Positions 1 through 11,258 of a stretch of 64,000 nucleotides of DNA are shown piece after piece (the stretch's first letter is position 1; the number at the start of each line of letters is the position of its first letter). The position numbers and the translations under genes were made by a program. This stretch comes from Ulva prolifera (taxonomy: Eukaryota; Chlorophyta; Ulvophyceae; Ulvales; Ulvaceae): positions 2,139,985 through 2,203,984 of the forward strand of contig CM041204.1 of the NCBI GenBank assembly GCA_023078555.1, given 5' to 3'. A model generated the notes under the pieces. That model had not been told where the DNA came from. It saw nothing but the letters and a program-made list of their open reading frames with translations, and made no database searches.

Positions 1-1209
1 AGAGAGCACACGGCGCCCATTGAGGTGGATTGGTGGTCCGGAATCACATCTGCCAGCCAGCTTGGAATGCAGTCACATCATCCGCATGGACATCTGGTCC
101 GGATGTACCCCGAACACAACTGCCTTCCACTTGTGTTTGTGACGGCTATCACAGCACCCAAAGCGGCTACCGTTGCATGCTGGCGCTTCAGCCAGGCCGC
201 CGCTCCACATGCCGCATCGCTCACATCCCTTGCTGCCGCTACCTGGCAAATCTCCCCCGGACATTCCATTTCGTCACAGCATCCGACCGACTAGGCATCC
301 ACACGCCGCTTTATGTCGTCCGAGTCCCAAATCATGCGCATTGAATTCATGAATTCCCCCGATTCTATGAGTGGCAGGCTATGCTCAGGCACAACAATCG
401 GGCATCTGCATCGCCTAGCTGATACGCTATGCAATCGCCCAAGCTGATACGTCCCCTCCACGCCTCTCGCGTCCTCGTCGCCGACAGTCTAGTTTCCGGT
501 GCGACGGGCCGCCTCTTCGCCGTCACCACCGCAGTGTGGCTTCCGCGAGGCGACTGTGCTGATGGCAACAGCGCTGCAGCATCACTGGCCCCCGCCATAT
601 GACCCGGCATCGCCTGGAGCCACTAGCGGGGACTTTTGCTGCACAAGCTGAGCTGGCTGTCGGCCCACAAGCCCACAGGCCGACTGCGCACAAGCCCAAA
701 TGTGGTCCCAATGATCCGGAGGTAGTTGATGAGTCCGATATGGCTCTGGCCAGTGCATCCCAATTAAAATCATGTCACAAGCACCCGATGTCTGCAGGTG
801 CGACAGCAGCAATGATTGACCCCTACACGAAAGTTGGCGCCACCTCGCTCGCATTCGCGCTGCAGCAGCAGCACCACCACCGGAATCATCGGGCAGTAGA
901 GTTCTACCGCACCATGGCAACTGCTGCGGCGCCCCCTCAGATCATCACTGAGCGTACGCACCACCCACCCGGATCAAAGCAGAGGAGTTCGACCGATGTA
1001 TTCGCCGTCATCAGCACGGTCAGCGGACCAGTTGATTTGATTGCCGCGCAATGTGATGCGAACGACGCCAGCGTGGCAGCATGGCACGGCACAACCAGCG
1101 CGCGCGTGCAGCGGCTCGGGATGTGCTTCAAGGCACCGCGCCCCTGATTAGACTGCGCATCGACATACATGGGCAGTGAGTGTCGCCTGACACACTACAT
1201 GTTTACGCA
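1..1209. other. Intergenic sequence, no gene recognised
   Basis: I see no reading frame with a recognisable domain and no convincing splice-linked exons here. Short open frames on both strands look like chance frames in G+C-rich DNA. The right edge is set by the putative target-site duplication of the retrotransposon that follows. Confidence 0.5.
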
Positions 1210-1225
1210 TACATGGCATACATGG

Positions 1226-4200
1226 CGTCTCTTGTCTCTTTGTCGTATACATACGGTCTAGATACATACATCTTTGTCGTACGTCTGTCGTCTGTGCTGT
1301 GTCGTGGTCCCGATGTAGACGCATGCCAAAAGAACCCGGCTGCGGGAGGCAGCAAAAAGAAAACGAATAGGCCCTTAGTTGTGTTCTGTCGTCCGCTGTC
1401 GTGCAGCTGCAACGAATACGCGCGCCAGCTGCCAGTGTTCCGTCGTTCTGCAGCCCCACTAGAATGCCAGCGGACTAATCGCCAGTGGCCTGCAGCCTTG
1501 CCCATTTGGAAGACCTAGATGTCTGTTCTATGTTTCGCCTGGCCTTCCTGGTGACCCGCTTGGCTGTGCAGCCGTCATGTCGGCGCGGGCCGCTGGCTGC
1601 CCGCGTGCCGTTGTCCGGCAGTCCCACTGGCAATCCTGCGGACTAGCCGCGGGTGATCTGCAGATTTGATTCGTTAAAAGTGTTGTGTGTTTGTTGTTTT
1701 AGTTTTGTGCCGTCTGGCCGGTTCAATGGCCCGTTAGACTGCACCGTTAGTGTGTCCGCTTTCAGCGGAACGAGTCCCTGCGTATGAGCTTTCAGTGTCC
1801 ATATGACGGATGCAGCGCTAGTCTCTCCTCCCATTCAAGTCTGTTCACCCACATCCGAGGAATCCATCGCGACGGGCCGAGGCTGCCTACTGCGAAGCTG
1901 CACGAACTCAATGCCGCGTACTGCTCTCACTGTGGCATATTCGGCTCCACCAAGACCCCTAAGGCGCATAAATGTGTGGGAGGTCAGAACAGGAGCTTGA
2001 GGTCAGGTCACTGCGTGCTGCCCGCCACACATCCGGCCCGACAGCCCGCCCCAGCCCAACCCGCCCCAGCCCAGCCCATCCCTGCCCAGCCCGCCCCAGC
2101 CCAGCCCGCCCAGCCGCAGCCTGCCCAGCCTGCCCAGCCGCACCCCCATCAGCCACCCCGTCACTTCACCGAAGCCCCCGCCGCCGCCCACAACACCGCC
2201 CAGCCCAGGCCCTCCCCGAAGGTCCCGGACACCGTCCATCCGGAGTTCGGCGACGCAACGGCCGAGCTCCTCAGAGATTTCAACGATGCCAGCGACGCGT
2301 CAAACATCGACGGAGCACGACTGGCCCTGGGCCGCGTCCTCGACTTCCCTGGTAAGGTTCTGTCGCTGAAGGGAGGGGACGGCACGGCGCGCCGCGCTCG
2401 TACATGCATCACGCTGTTCATGGACGGCGAGGAGCCCAGGCTGGCGGAGCCCACTCCGAGCCAGAAGCGCAGAATGAATCAGAACCAGGATCGCCGCCTG
2501 GCGGGCTCCGTCCACAGGTCACTGAGCGACGGTAATGTCCGCAAAGGCGCGGAGAAAGTGGAGGCGCCGCCCATCGCCAGGTACACCCCGGAAGTGCATG
2601 AGGCGCTGCGGCACCTGCATCCCGCAGAAGCGCTCCCCCCCGACACCCAGCCCGCCGAGCCCGCGCCCCCGCTGCAAATCGACGAGGTGACGCTCCTCGC
2701 CCTGCTCGACAAGCTGCCGAAGGGCAGCGGCCCAGGCCTGTCGGGGTGGACGTATGAGCACATCCGGGCTGCCGGCACGGCCTCCACGGCCGCGCTCACG
2801 GAGATTCACCGCTTCGTGAATGCGGCCCTCGCCGGCCGGCTGCCACACCTCCCGCGCTTGCTGGACTGCCGCCTCCTCCCGCAGGAGAAGCCACAGGGAG
2901 GCGTCCGCCCTATCGCCATTGCAGAGACGTGGCAGCGCCTGGTAAGCCTGTGCGCCATGACCCTGTGCAGTGGCCTGGGTGCCTCCCTCGCGCCGCTGCA
3001 GGTGGGGGTCGGGGTGCCAGGGGGCGCACAGAACCTGGGCCATGCTGCGCGCGCCGTGCTGCAAGCGTGGGACGATGTCGTGCTTGTGCAGCTGGACTGG
3101 AAGAATGCATTCAACATGATGTCCCGTGCAGCCATCTTGGAGGCCGTTGCGTCTCACAAGCCTGCGCTGCTGCCCTTCGCCACCATGCTTTACAGGTTCC
3201 CCGCAAATCTCTACATCGAAGGCGCACCGCCCGGCACCGCTGCAATCACGTCGCAGCGCGGCGTGCGGCAAGGCGACCCCATCAGCCCGCTGCTCTTCGC
3301 CCTGGCCCTCCAGGGCCCCCTCCAGGCAGTGCAGGCCCAGCACCAGCCACCCGGGAGGGAGGTCACGGCCGCCCTCATGGCGTATCATGACGACTGCACC
3401 ATCGCCGGGCAGCGCGTGGACGCCGCCGCCGCATTCCGTGCGCTGGTCTCGGCAGCAGAACCCCTCGGGCTGGAGCCCCAGCTACACAAGTGCACGGCCT
3501 ACTCGCGCGACCCCCAGCATGCGGGATCCGTCGCGGCCGCGCTCGGCATAACGCATGCCACGGAGGGCACCGTCATCACCGGCACGCCCATCGGCACCCC
3601 GGCGTTCGAGTCGGCGCACGCGGAAGCGACGGCCGACAAGGTGTGCGCCACCATCGAGAAGATGATGCGCTTGCCCCTGAAAGCGCAAGACCAGTTCTTG
3701 CTGCTCACGATGTCCTGCCAACGCCGTATGCTGCACTACGCCAGGGCGGTGCCGTGGGCGCACATTTCCGATCACATGCGCCGGACGGAGGCGTCCGTCC
3801 TGGCTGCGGTGAATGAAATCATGCGCATCCCGCGGGACGACACTCGTGCGGCCGCACAAGCCGTCCTTCCAGCGCGCCTCGGAGGCCTGGGCGTCACGTC
3901 CACGCCGCAGGAGGTCGCGGACGGAGCGTACCTCGCTGCAGCGGCGGTGAGCCAAAAGGCGTTCGCAGGAGGCCCCGAGTGCATGCAGCCGTACCGGGGG
4001 CCGCACGGGCAACAATTGCAGGAAACCTGGCAGGCCCTCAACGTCGCTCAGCAGCTCCATCCGGAGCTGCCCGGGCCGGCGAGCGGCGACACCATCGCCA
4101 AGGTGTTACCTGGTATGCAGCAGCGTATCACAAAGTTGGTTGCCCTGCGCCGCCGGGCAGCTCTGCTTGCCAGCCATGACGTTGCCACGCTCGAGGGTGC

Positions 4201-5418
4201 ATGCAACTTGGCACGGCTTCGCAGCTGTGCTTGCCGTGCAGCCACCCTTTGGTTGAGCACCCTGCCGCTCTCCCAGGCGCTGCGCATGACTGACATTGAG
4301 TTCATGCTGTGCATCAGGTATCTCCTGGGCATGTCCCCAGCCCCTCCCAATGCGGTCGGCTCGCGCTGCGAATGTGGCACTCTCATACAGCCGCATGATC
4401 TCGACCACGCGATGAATTGCACACACAATGCGGGGACCTGGACTTCGCGCCACAATATCGTTGAAAAACAATGGCGCGAGATCGGGTCCCACGCGTGTGT
4501 GGCATCCACGCGCATCCCGCGCACAGCGCCGTTCGTCCGCGCGCGGCTCGCGGCCGCATCGAGGCAGATCCATGCTGGCCCGTTGGGCCCGCCCCCCCCT
4601 GCTCCGCCCCAGCCCGCCTCCCAGGTCGCGGGCCCATCGCGTGGGGCGGCCTTGCCCGCGGCGCCGGTGCCTGCAGCCCCGCCGCCGCCGCCAACCGCGC
4701 GCGCGGACGAGGCGCCGGCACCTACGCCTGCTCCGGCCGCCGACGCCGATGCTGGACACAGTGCCCAGATGGGGCGCCACGCGCCAGACGCAGCGCAGGC
4801 TGCGGCCCTGGCGGCGGCGGCGGCGCCGGGTGGTCAGGATCCAGCGGGGCCTGGGGAGCAGGCCGCTGCCGCGCAGGCAACGGCGCTGGATGAGGTGTTC
4901 AGGGCAGTGGCCCAGGAGAAACTGGGGGACATCATGTTTATGCCGCCGGGCGACCCTTTGTGCATAGGAGATGTGTCGGTTGTGAACCCCTGTGCTGGTT
5001 CCTATTGCGGCCGTGCGGCCCGCGAGGACGGGGGTGCTGCGGAGACGCGGGACGTGCAGAACCGCACTGCTTATCGTTTGTACGACCCTGATGCGTACAG
5101 TTTCGTGCCGTTGTCGCATGAGACGCATGGTCGCTTGGGGCGGCCTGCCATGAATCACTTGAATCGGCTGGCAGAGGTTGCGTCTCGGTGTGGTAAGGTG
5201 AACCGTGCTTTGTTTGTGACGAATGCTCTGCGCCGGTTGAGTGTGGCGTTGTGCAAGGGGAATGCTCTTGTGCTCCGTGCGGGGCTTCAATCTTTGGCTG
5301 GCATCACCGGCCGAGCTGTGGTACGTGCTCGTGCCCGGCCTAGTGCCATGACTGCGTGAGTGGATTTGCGTGTGTATTCCTGGCGACGGCTCGCTGCCCG
5401 GCCTCTGTCCTTTGTAAC
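1226..5418 (+). mobile_element. Near full-length non-LTR retrotransposon (element A)
   Basis: A 4.2-kb element built around one long reverse-transcriptase frame. The 3' end is anchored by comparison with other copies in the window: the last bases, ending GTCCTTTGTAAC, are nearly identical to the end of the truncated copy at 24705-25091. The 5' end is inferred from a 16-base direct repeat matching at 15 of 16 positions: TACATGGCATACATGG at 1210-1225 and TACATGGCATGCATGG at 5419-5434. About 560 bases of T/G-rich leader precede the ATG, and about 60 bases of 3' UTR follow the stop. No poly(A) tail is visible. No LTRs were seen. The 3' boundary is secure; the 5' boundary is a reasoned inference. 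Confidence 0.75.
1784..5359 (+). CDS. Retrotransposon polyprotein: zinc finger, reverse transcriptase, restriction-like endonuclease
   Basis: Uninterrupted 1191-residue frame starting at an ATG. A C2H2 finger (C5, C10, H23, H28) opens the protein, followed by a second Cys/His cluster near residues 47-65 and a Pro/Ala-rich linker at about 85-140. The reverse transcriptase occupies roughly 270-600: motif A QLDWKNAFN (D438), motif B GVRQGDPISPLL (about 493) and the catalytic box YHDD (534-537). A Cys-Cys-His-Cys knuckle lies at about 862-879. The C-terminal part contains a PD-(D/E)xK-like segment around D1063 and E1087. This order (N-terminal fingers, RT, CCHC, C-terminal nuclease) is that of restriction-like-endonuclease LINEs such as R2, R4 and Dong, not of APE-type LINEs. 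Where the truncated copy at 24.7-25.1 kb has Lys after DVQ, this copy has Asn (about residue 1093), so the nuclease may be impaired. The frame is otherwise intact. Confidence 0.85.
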   Translation: MSFQCPYDGCSASLSSHSSLFTHIRGIHRDGPRLPTAKLHELNAAYCSHCGIFGSTKTPKAHKCVGGQNRSLRSGHCVLPATHPARQPAPAQPAPAQPIPAQPAPAQPAQPQPAQPAQPHPHQPPRHFTEAPAAAHNTAQPRPSPKVPDTVHPEFGDATAELLRDFNDASDASNIDGARLALGRVLDFPGKVLSLKGGDGTARRARTCITLFMDGEEPRLAEPTPSQKRRMNQNQDRRLAGSVHRSLSDGNVRKGAEKVEAPPIARYTPEVHEALRHLHPAEALPPDTQPAEPAPPLQIDEVTLLALLDKLPKGSGPGLSGWTYEHIRAAGTASTAALTEIHRFVNAALAGRLPHLPRLLDCRLLPQEKPQGGVRPIAIAETWQRLVSLCAMTLCSGLGASLAPLQVGVGVPGGAQNLGHAARAVLQAWDDVVLVQLDWKNAFNMMSRAAILEAVASHKPALLPFATMLYRFPANLYIEGAPPGTAAITSQRGVRQGDPISPLLFALALQGPLQAVQAQHQPPGREVTAALMAYHDDCTIAGQRVDAAAAFRALVSAAEPLGLEPQLHKCTAYSRDPQHAGSVAAALGITHATEGTVITGTPIGTPAFESAHAEATADKVCATIEKMMRLPLKAQDQFLLLTMSCQRRMLHYARAVPWAHISDHMRRTEASVLAAVNEIMRIPRDDTRAAAQAVLPARLGGLGVTSTPQEVADGAYLAAAAVSQKAFAGGPECMQPYRGPHGQQLQETWQALNVAQQLHPELPGPASGDTIAKVLPGMQQRITKLVALRRRAALLASHDVATLEGACNLARLRSCACRAATLWLSTLPLSQALRMTDIEFMLCIRYLLGMSPAPPNAVGSRCECGTLIQPHDLDHAMNCTHNAGTWTSRHNIVEKQWREIGSHACVASTRIPRTAPFVRARLAAASRQIHAGPLGPPPPAPPQPASQVAGPSRGAALPAAPVPAAPPPPPTARADEAPAPTPAPAADADAGHSAQMGRHAPDAAQAAALAAAAAPGGQDPAGPGEQAAAAQATALDEVFRAVAQEKLGDIMFMPPGDPLCIGDVSVVNPCAGSYCGRAAREDGGAAETRDVQNRTAYRLYDPDAYSFVPLSHETHGRLGRPAMNHLNRLAEVASRCGKVNRALFVTNALRRLSVALCKGNALVLRAGLQSLAGITGRAVVRARARPSAMTA

Positions 5419-5434
5419 TACATGGCATGCATGG

Positions 5435-6126
5435 ATATTCACAGTGACATGAGAAACCAGCTCTTCACAGATGCTGGCGGTCCGAGCAACCCCGCCAGCG
5501 GAGACGCACATGCCTAGCATGTGCGACTGGCAACCATTGGCCGCTGCCGTGCCCCAGCCAAAAGGTACAGCTTGCAAGCGGACCAACGCACAGCCACCTT
5601 GCCGACGGCATCAAGACAATGCAGCCCCCTTATCAAATGTGCCTGCACCACATGCCACAGAGCCGCCCGTGCGAGAGCTACGCCCTCGCCCCATTGCGCA
5701 GCACACACACACTCTGTGGGGAAACCCGCATGCAAGTGCAAATCTGCAGGTGCTCCGCTGGCCTGCAGCCATGGGCGCCGGCGCAGGCCGGATCCGGGGC
5801 AAACAGCCGCACCACCGCTGCCCAGTCAGCGTATACATATCCAGAACCGCGGCTGTTCTGGCGTATGTGCTGACGGCACGGTCTGCCCGCCCGGCCACGA
5901 TGAGTGCTTGCCGCATACGTCTGCGTGACAAGGTAGCTAGTGCGCTGCCGCCATGGCTGCGCCCCCTCCCCCCATGACCAACACGGGCACTGTCGGTGCC
6001 GCCACGCGCAGCGCTGAAATGCTACACTGGCTGCCGGGCTCTGTGTAACAGCGACAGAATCGGAGACGTAGGTTCTGCCGCAGGCCCCGCACAGCACCAC
6101 GGCGCGACAGCGTCGCCACAGCGGCG
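5435..6126. other. Intergenic sequence between element A and the DHHC gene
   Basis: No exon or recognisable domain is visible. The right part is the 3' flank of the minus-strand palmitoyltransferase gene. I could not identify a clear polyadenylation signal. Confidence 0.4.
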
Positions 6127-8221
6127 CTACACCGGCTGGCGGGCCATGTTTGCGAGGGCGGCGTGCGAGACGGCGTGGTCGTAGCCATTGCCGCGGGGGG
6201 GCGTGAGCCGCGGCAGGCACCAGATCAGCCACCACGCGCGGCCGCGCACGTTGAAGCGCTCCTGCCAGTTGCGCACCATGCCGAGGTGGAACATGTTGGT
6301 CCACGGCGCGTGCGCACTCGCCTGCATGCATGCATACACCAATCGGACACAGACCCTGCCATCGCAGGAGCCCAGGGGGGTTTCCACCAGCAAAGGATCC
6401 TGAATCTGGTTAAAATTGTTGAGCTATATATTCTCTTCTAAATCTATACATTACCTTTGATAGTTTTAGATAATATTTTAGCTATTAGCTGTTATAGCTT
6501 AGCTATTAGGCGTTCTATCGGGGGGAGGGGTGCGAGGAGAGGCAGGGGAGGGGGGCATCGCACGTAGTAGGCGGCGATGCGGTTCTTCTGGAAGTCGATG
6601 GTGCCTTGCGCCGACAGCACGAGGTAGGTGTGCCAGATGAGCATGCCCCCGATGACGAGCACGACGCAGGAGGTGAGCATGAGGGCGAGCACCGACATGA
6701 AGCGGTGCGCGGCATGCACCTGGTCCATGGTCTCCGGGTGTGGGAACACCTCCCAGGAGCGCGGCACGAGGCGGTAGCCGAAGCGGTTCACGAGCACCGG
6801 CGCCTGCAGATGTGGCACGTGGCTGAGTCCGGAGAGGCAGGGAGCACCGCCGCCGCGACAACGGTGACGCGCGCTCCGGCGCCGGCAGATGTGCGGGGGC
6901 CTGCCTTCCCGGCGGCCGGGTGGTGTCGGCGGCAAGAACGGTCGCTGAGTCCCCTAGTTTGCGCTGAGCAGCCTCGTTCGATCAGACAGATTGATGTGAC
7001 CGGGTGTGATGCTTGAACAATGACTGCGCGGGCTAGGCAGAGCTGTGGGGTGCGTGGTTGAGGTGCTGTGGTGCAAGGCCGCGTGGAACACCCATCAGAC
7101 GGTGGCAGGGAAGGGGCAGGTGGCGACAGATGTGCCCGATCTCGAGAGATGCTTGCAAGGTGGTACAAGGATCAGCCAGTGCGAATCCAGGGGGAGCTGG
7201 GTGACAGGGCAACACGTGATGAAGGCAGTGGCCAAAGGAATGGACCAGCACGGAGCGTTTGACAGTGACCGCGGAGGCAGCACACACAGGGGGGCTCGCT
7301 GGCGGTGACTGTAGTGCATGGCATGTTGTGGCGGCATGAAAGTGACGGTGATGCGGTGGATGGCTGGCCAGCACAAGTGCTCTGATTCCTCGCTTCCGCT
7401 GCTGCCACGGGACAAACGTCCCAGTGCTCTGCACTGTTTGCAGCTGGACACGAAGCAGCCCATCCAGCATGCTGAGATGGCAGTGGCAGAGGCCATGATG
7501 TCCCAGAGGATGATAGGCGCAGTTTGGTCACGGCATCAGCGGAATCGTACCGCCCAGCCACAGCCTATCGTTAGCCAGAATAGGAAGAGGTAGAAGTATC
7601 TATAGTTCTTGAAGCCCACGCAGCGGTTCACCCAGGGGCAGTGATGGTCCATGCACAGCACGCAGACTCCGCAGACGCTGCAGTGGTGGCACATAGCAGG
7701 CTTTGGCTTCTCGCATATCGTGCACCAACGCTCTGGTGGCGGGTGGGCGTCCAGCAAGTCTTGGTTGCTAACAGATGCCGTGCACCCTGCTGGAGTGAGT
7801 ACACACAGAATGTAGTTGAAGAATATGTTGAAAGACACCCAGGCTCCCACCGTGCCGTGCAGGAAGCGCTGGTTGCTGCTAGTTCGTTGGAGGAACTCCT
7901 GCAGCACACATGCAGCAGCTGCTTGCAGCTCCGACATGGACTCGGCATTCAGGCATATGAGGTGCGAAATGCATGAAAATACTGTTTGTAACGTTATGTA
8001 TGAGTTTCACAGGACAAACATGGATACAGGGATGAGCAGTACTAAGACATGCCCTGAAATGGGCAGGCGGTGCACAACGGCGTACCGGCCCGAACACCGC
8101 TTGATGGAACACCCAAACGCACATTGCTATCAGCAATATTGCAAGGACCACAAAGATGGGCCCCAGCCATGTCATCATGGCATCGATTGCGTTGTCGAAG
8201 AGGTCCAGGCATCTCTCTGCC
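6127..8221 (-). CDS. DHHC-type protein S-acyltransferase, 5' exon not found
   Basis: Transfers palmitoyl groups to cysteines of target proteins at endomembranes. Four exons are readable on the minus strand. Exon a (8221 down to about 8040) encodes CLDLFDNAIDA and a membrane segment WLGPIFVVLAILLIAMCVW. Exon b (about 7955-7551) has a second membrane segment, then the cysteine-rich domain with CTICEKPKPAMCHHCSVC and the catalytic DHHCPWVNRCVGFKNYRYF. Exon c (6803-6564) has a further hydrophobic stretch followed by GTIDF, where most family members have a TTxE motif. Exon d (6321-6127) gives the C-terminal NWQERFNVRG and WWLIWCLPRL, ending in TAG. The junctions b/c and c/d use gtacg and gtgcg donors with ctgcag or atgcag acceptors, all in phase 0. 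The a/b junction and the first coding exon upstream of 8228 are unresolved. The family call is firm; the orthologue within it is not. Confidence 0.85.
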
Positions 8222-8228
8222 CTGCAGA

Positions 8229-8982
8229 TCGAGCCTCAGTCGAGATCTCAAAAGCCGCTTTGAACACGCATCAACTGGAACTGTTTCATTGTTCATACCG
8301 CAAATTCTGAGGCTCGTACCAAGGATCTTGTCTCCTCCTATTCATTGGCACGTCCTGATGATGTGGATGTCAGTATCGGGTCAGCGGACGTGCGACATGG
8401 TGCCTGGAGTCAGCTACGCATATCGCAAGGTAGGAGAAGGATGAGAAAGTTGCACGCCAAGAACGGCCCACGTAACGTCGAGGCACCCGTTGAACAGCAT
8501 GTGTCAATTCGACTGGCATGCAACTGGTACAACAGAAGCGTCCGCTGCGATGGCCACTACGCATTCACCCACATCGAACGAGCTTGTTTATCTACCGATA
8601 ACTTTAGCCAACTCGGGGAGAATAACGGATAATTCAGCAAGCGCACTGCACAACAAGCTTGCACGCACACCGCGAGTGGGTACTGCGGCCGCTTTAGCCA
8701 CTGCGTTTCAACCTGTCGCCACGAAAAGGAAGCTCAGCGTGCACGGCACTGCACTGCGGTACCGCGATCTTCAGAGGAGCCGAGATTGCCATAAAATGTG
8801 CCCCTCACCAGGAAAAGTGTGGAGTCACCTAGATTGTGCTTCGACACTTGGCGGTATATATACCTGTGAAGCGCAGCCATGCCGTGCCTTCGCACTTTTC
8901 AGTTTCGGGCTGATCATCGCACGTGATACAGCATTGCAGTAGTAGGGGAGTAGCTGCGACAGATCGGGCTGGCACTGTTTAC
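8229..8982. promoter_or_regulatory. Divergent region between the DHHC gene and BRX1
   Basis: These 750 bases lie between the first readable DHHC exon (minus) and the BRX1 start codon (plus). They should hold the missing 5' exon of the DHHC gene and both promoters. I could not pick a first exon with matching splice phase, and I see no convincing core promoter motif. Confidence 0.4.
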
Positions 8983-11258
8983 ATGGGAAAGACAAAGCGC
9001 AAGGCTGAGAAGGCGGCCAAGGCCGTCCTCGGCGTCGGGGCTGCCAAGGAGCTAAAGGCGAAGAAAAAGGCCAAGAAAGAAGTTCCAGCTGTAACAGATG
9101 AAGTCAAGAAGAGTATACGGGAGGCCGCGCCGCGGACCGAGCCCCCCTGGCGAAATAAAGAGAAGCCCTTGGTGCTGTGTGCTCGAGGCATCACGTACCG
9201 CTACCGCCACCTGATGACTGACATCATGCAGCTCATCCCGCACCACAAGACTGACAGTAAACTCGATACGAAGCACGATTGGAACGTCATAAACGAAGTG
9301 GCGGAGCTGAAGGTGCCGTTTTGTCAGCCACTGCTTCACTCCGCAAACTGCTACTGAACCTTGCTGACGGCGCCGCTGATGATTGAATCATATTTGCTAC
9401 TCTTGAGAGTCTCAATGACGATACTTTTTCCACCAAGATCTCTGAGGCGCCGTCAGCAATCTGCCTGCTCCATCTCCGCACAATCCGCATGCACTGCCAA
9501 GCACGGTCCAAAGGCATGCACCAAATCGTCCACACGTAGCGTGCATTCGAACGCTACGATAACAGTGTTGTCTCACGCCACGTTCAAGCGCTTTCTGGGT
9601 AAAATCCCGGGGGTTCAACGTGCATCCACACTATTGCTCCAGTCTGCAGGGAGCCACGTCCGTCCTGTTCTTCGAGGCCAGAAAGAAGAAAGATCTGTAC
9701 ATCTGGGCATCTAAGGTCCCGTGTGGCCCATGCGTCCGGTTCTTGTGCTCCAACGTGCACACCATGGCGGAGCTGAAGCTCTCGGGGAACCACCTGAAGG
9801 GCTCCCGACCGGTCTTGTCTTTCGATTCAGTCTTTGATGAACAGCCTCAACTCCAGGTGCCCTCCGTGACTCGCTTTGCATCCGATGATCACCTCCAACC
9901 CATTGCATGACTCTTGTTGAAGTTTTCAAACACCCCCTGATCGAGATGCTGTTGCCTGCAAGCTGTGAGCAGCTGCTATTCTGCAAGGCCACACATCGCC
10001 TTGTCGTGCTTCCATTCCGCACGCCTGTGCTTGACCTCAACTCAGCCAATGCAGTCATCATGAGTTCCTCAAACCATCGTTCCATTAATTCTGATCCTTG
10101 GTCCATGCACGTGGCTTGTCACCAAATTACCCTTCTTTCTACAGTATCGTAGTGCAGCGCCACCTTCTCAAGCAGCAGCCTGCTCGCTGAAGTTGTAGCG
10201 GCCCTGGTGCTACTGGGGCCCCAGTGCTGCCCCTGCGTGTGTGCGTATCCGCTCGAAGCAGCTGCTCACACCGCCGCCGCCGCGCTGCAGGTCATGAAGG
10301 AGCTGCTGCAGCAGACGTTTGCGACCCCGAAGGGCCACCCAAAGTCAAAGCCCTTCTTCGACCACGTGATCAAGTTCTCCTGGGCCGACAACCGCATCTG
10401 GCTGCGCAACTACCAGGTCATCGTGGCCCTGGACAAGAAGCAGGTGAAGCAGGAGGGGGTGACGCTGGTGGAGGTCGGGCCGCGGCTCACTCTGCAGCCG
10501 ATCAAGGTCCGCACTCCCCGCCGCTCTCCCTCAGAACCGAATTGCGTGCTTCGCGCCGCTATAAACTGCGAATCCATCTTCGGGAGTCGTACGTGAAGCC
10601 AGGCTAGAATGTTCGTTTCTTTGTCTGTGTCGTGTCTGTATTGTCGCGGAGAGGCGTGCCGACGATCGCTACTCCGCCCCAACACACTTGACCCAACAGA
10701 TATGCGCTGAATCGTATGCATGCCATTGTTCGCACATGTAGCCACACCCTGGCATGCAGCAGGTGTCCGACCGGCCCCGTGCGCTGCCAGACCTCTGCGC
10801 ATGCACCGCCAGTCGCGTTCCCGGGGTCGTCCTTCACTGCATTACACCATTTCCAGTCCCGACACGGGAATTTGCCCTACACCCCAGGGTACTCCGCCAC
10901 AGCACGACACCTTTGTCAGGCGGCCAGTTCCCTTCACCCGGTGGTGTTGCAGGTGTTCGCTGGCAGCTTCCGTGGCAAGGTGCTGTTCGAGAACCCGGAG
11001 TTCATCAACCCCAACGCGGTGCGGGCGCACGAGAAGCGCAAGGCAGCGGGAGCGTACGACCAGAAGCAGGAGCGCCGCGCCGCGTCCAAAGCGCACAAGG
11101 AGGCGCACCACGTCGGGGAGGACCCGATGTCAAACAAGGTCGTGTTTGCGGCCGCGGGCGGTGGCGGCGGCTCTGGCAGTGACGGGGAGGCTGCAGAGGG
11201 CATTGATTTTGGCGGTGGGGGTGATGGCAGTGGGCCGAGTGACAGCGCGGACGAGTGA
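8983..11258 (+). CDS. BRX1: Ribosome biogenesis protein BRX1 homologue
   Basis: BRX1 is a nucleolar Brix-domain protein needed for 60S pre-ribosome assembly. Four exons join cleanly in phase 0: 8983-9312, 9650-9856, 10291-10506 and 10953-11258, giving 352 residues. The start ATG opens a lysine-rich nucleolar-type N-terminus (MGKTKRKAEKAAKAV). Family signatures follow in order: RGITYRYRHLM and DSKLDTKHDWNVINEVAELK in exon 1, FFEARKKKDLYIWAS and HLKGSRPVLSFD in exon 2, GHPKSKPFFDHV and DNRIWLRNYQ in exon 3, and GSFRGKVLFENPEF in exon 4. The tail is basic and then Gly/Asp-rich. The length is somewhat above the animal protein owing to this low-complexity tail. The gene is divergent from the DHHC gene. 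Confidence 0.93.

Noticed and set aside
2519..3388. A 289-codon minus-strand frame within the reverse transcriptase region
   Set aside because: It mirrors the RT codons in antisense and has no recognisable motif.
4106..5428. A 440-codon open frame on the minus strand opposite the retrotransposon ORF
   Set aside because: It is an antisense shadow of a G+C-rich coding region, with Arg-rich low-complexity translation and no domain.
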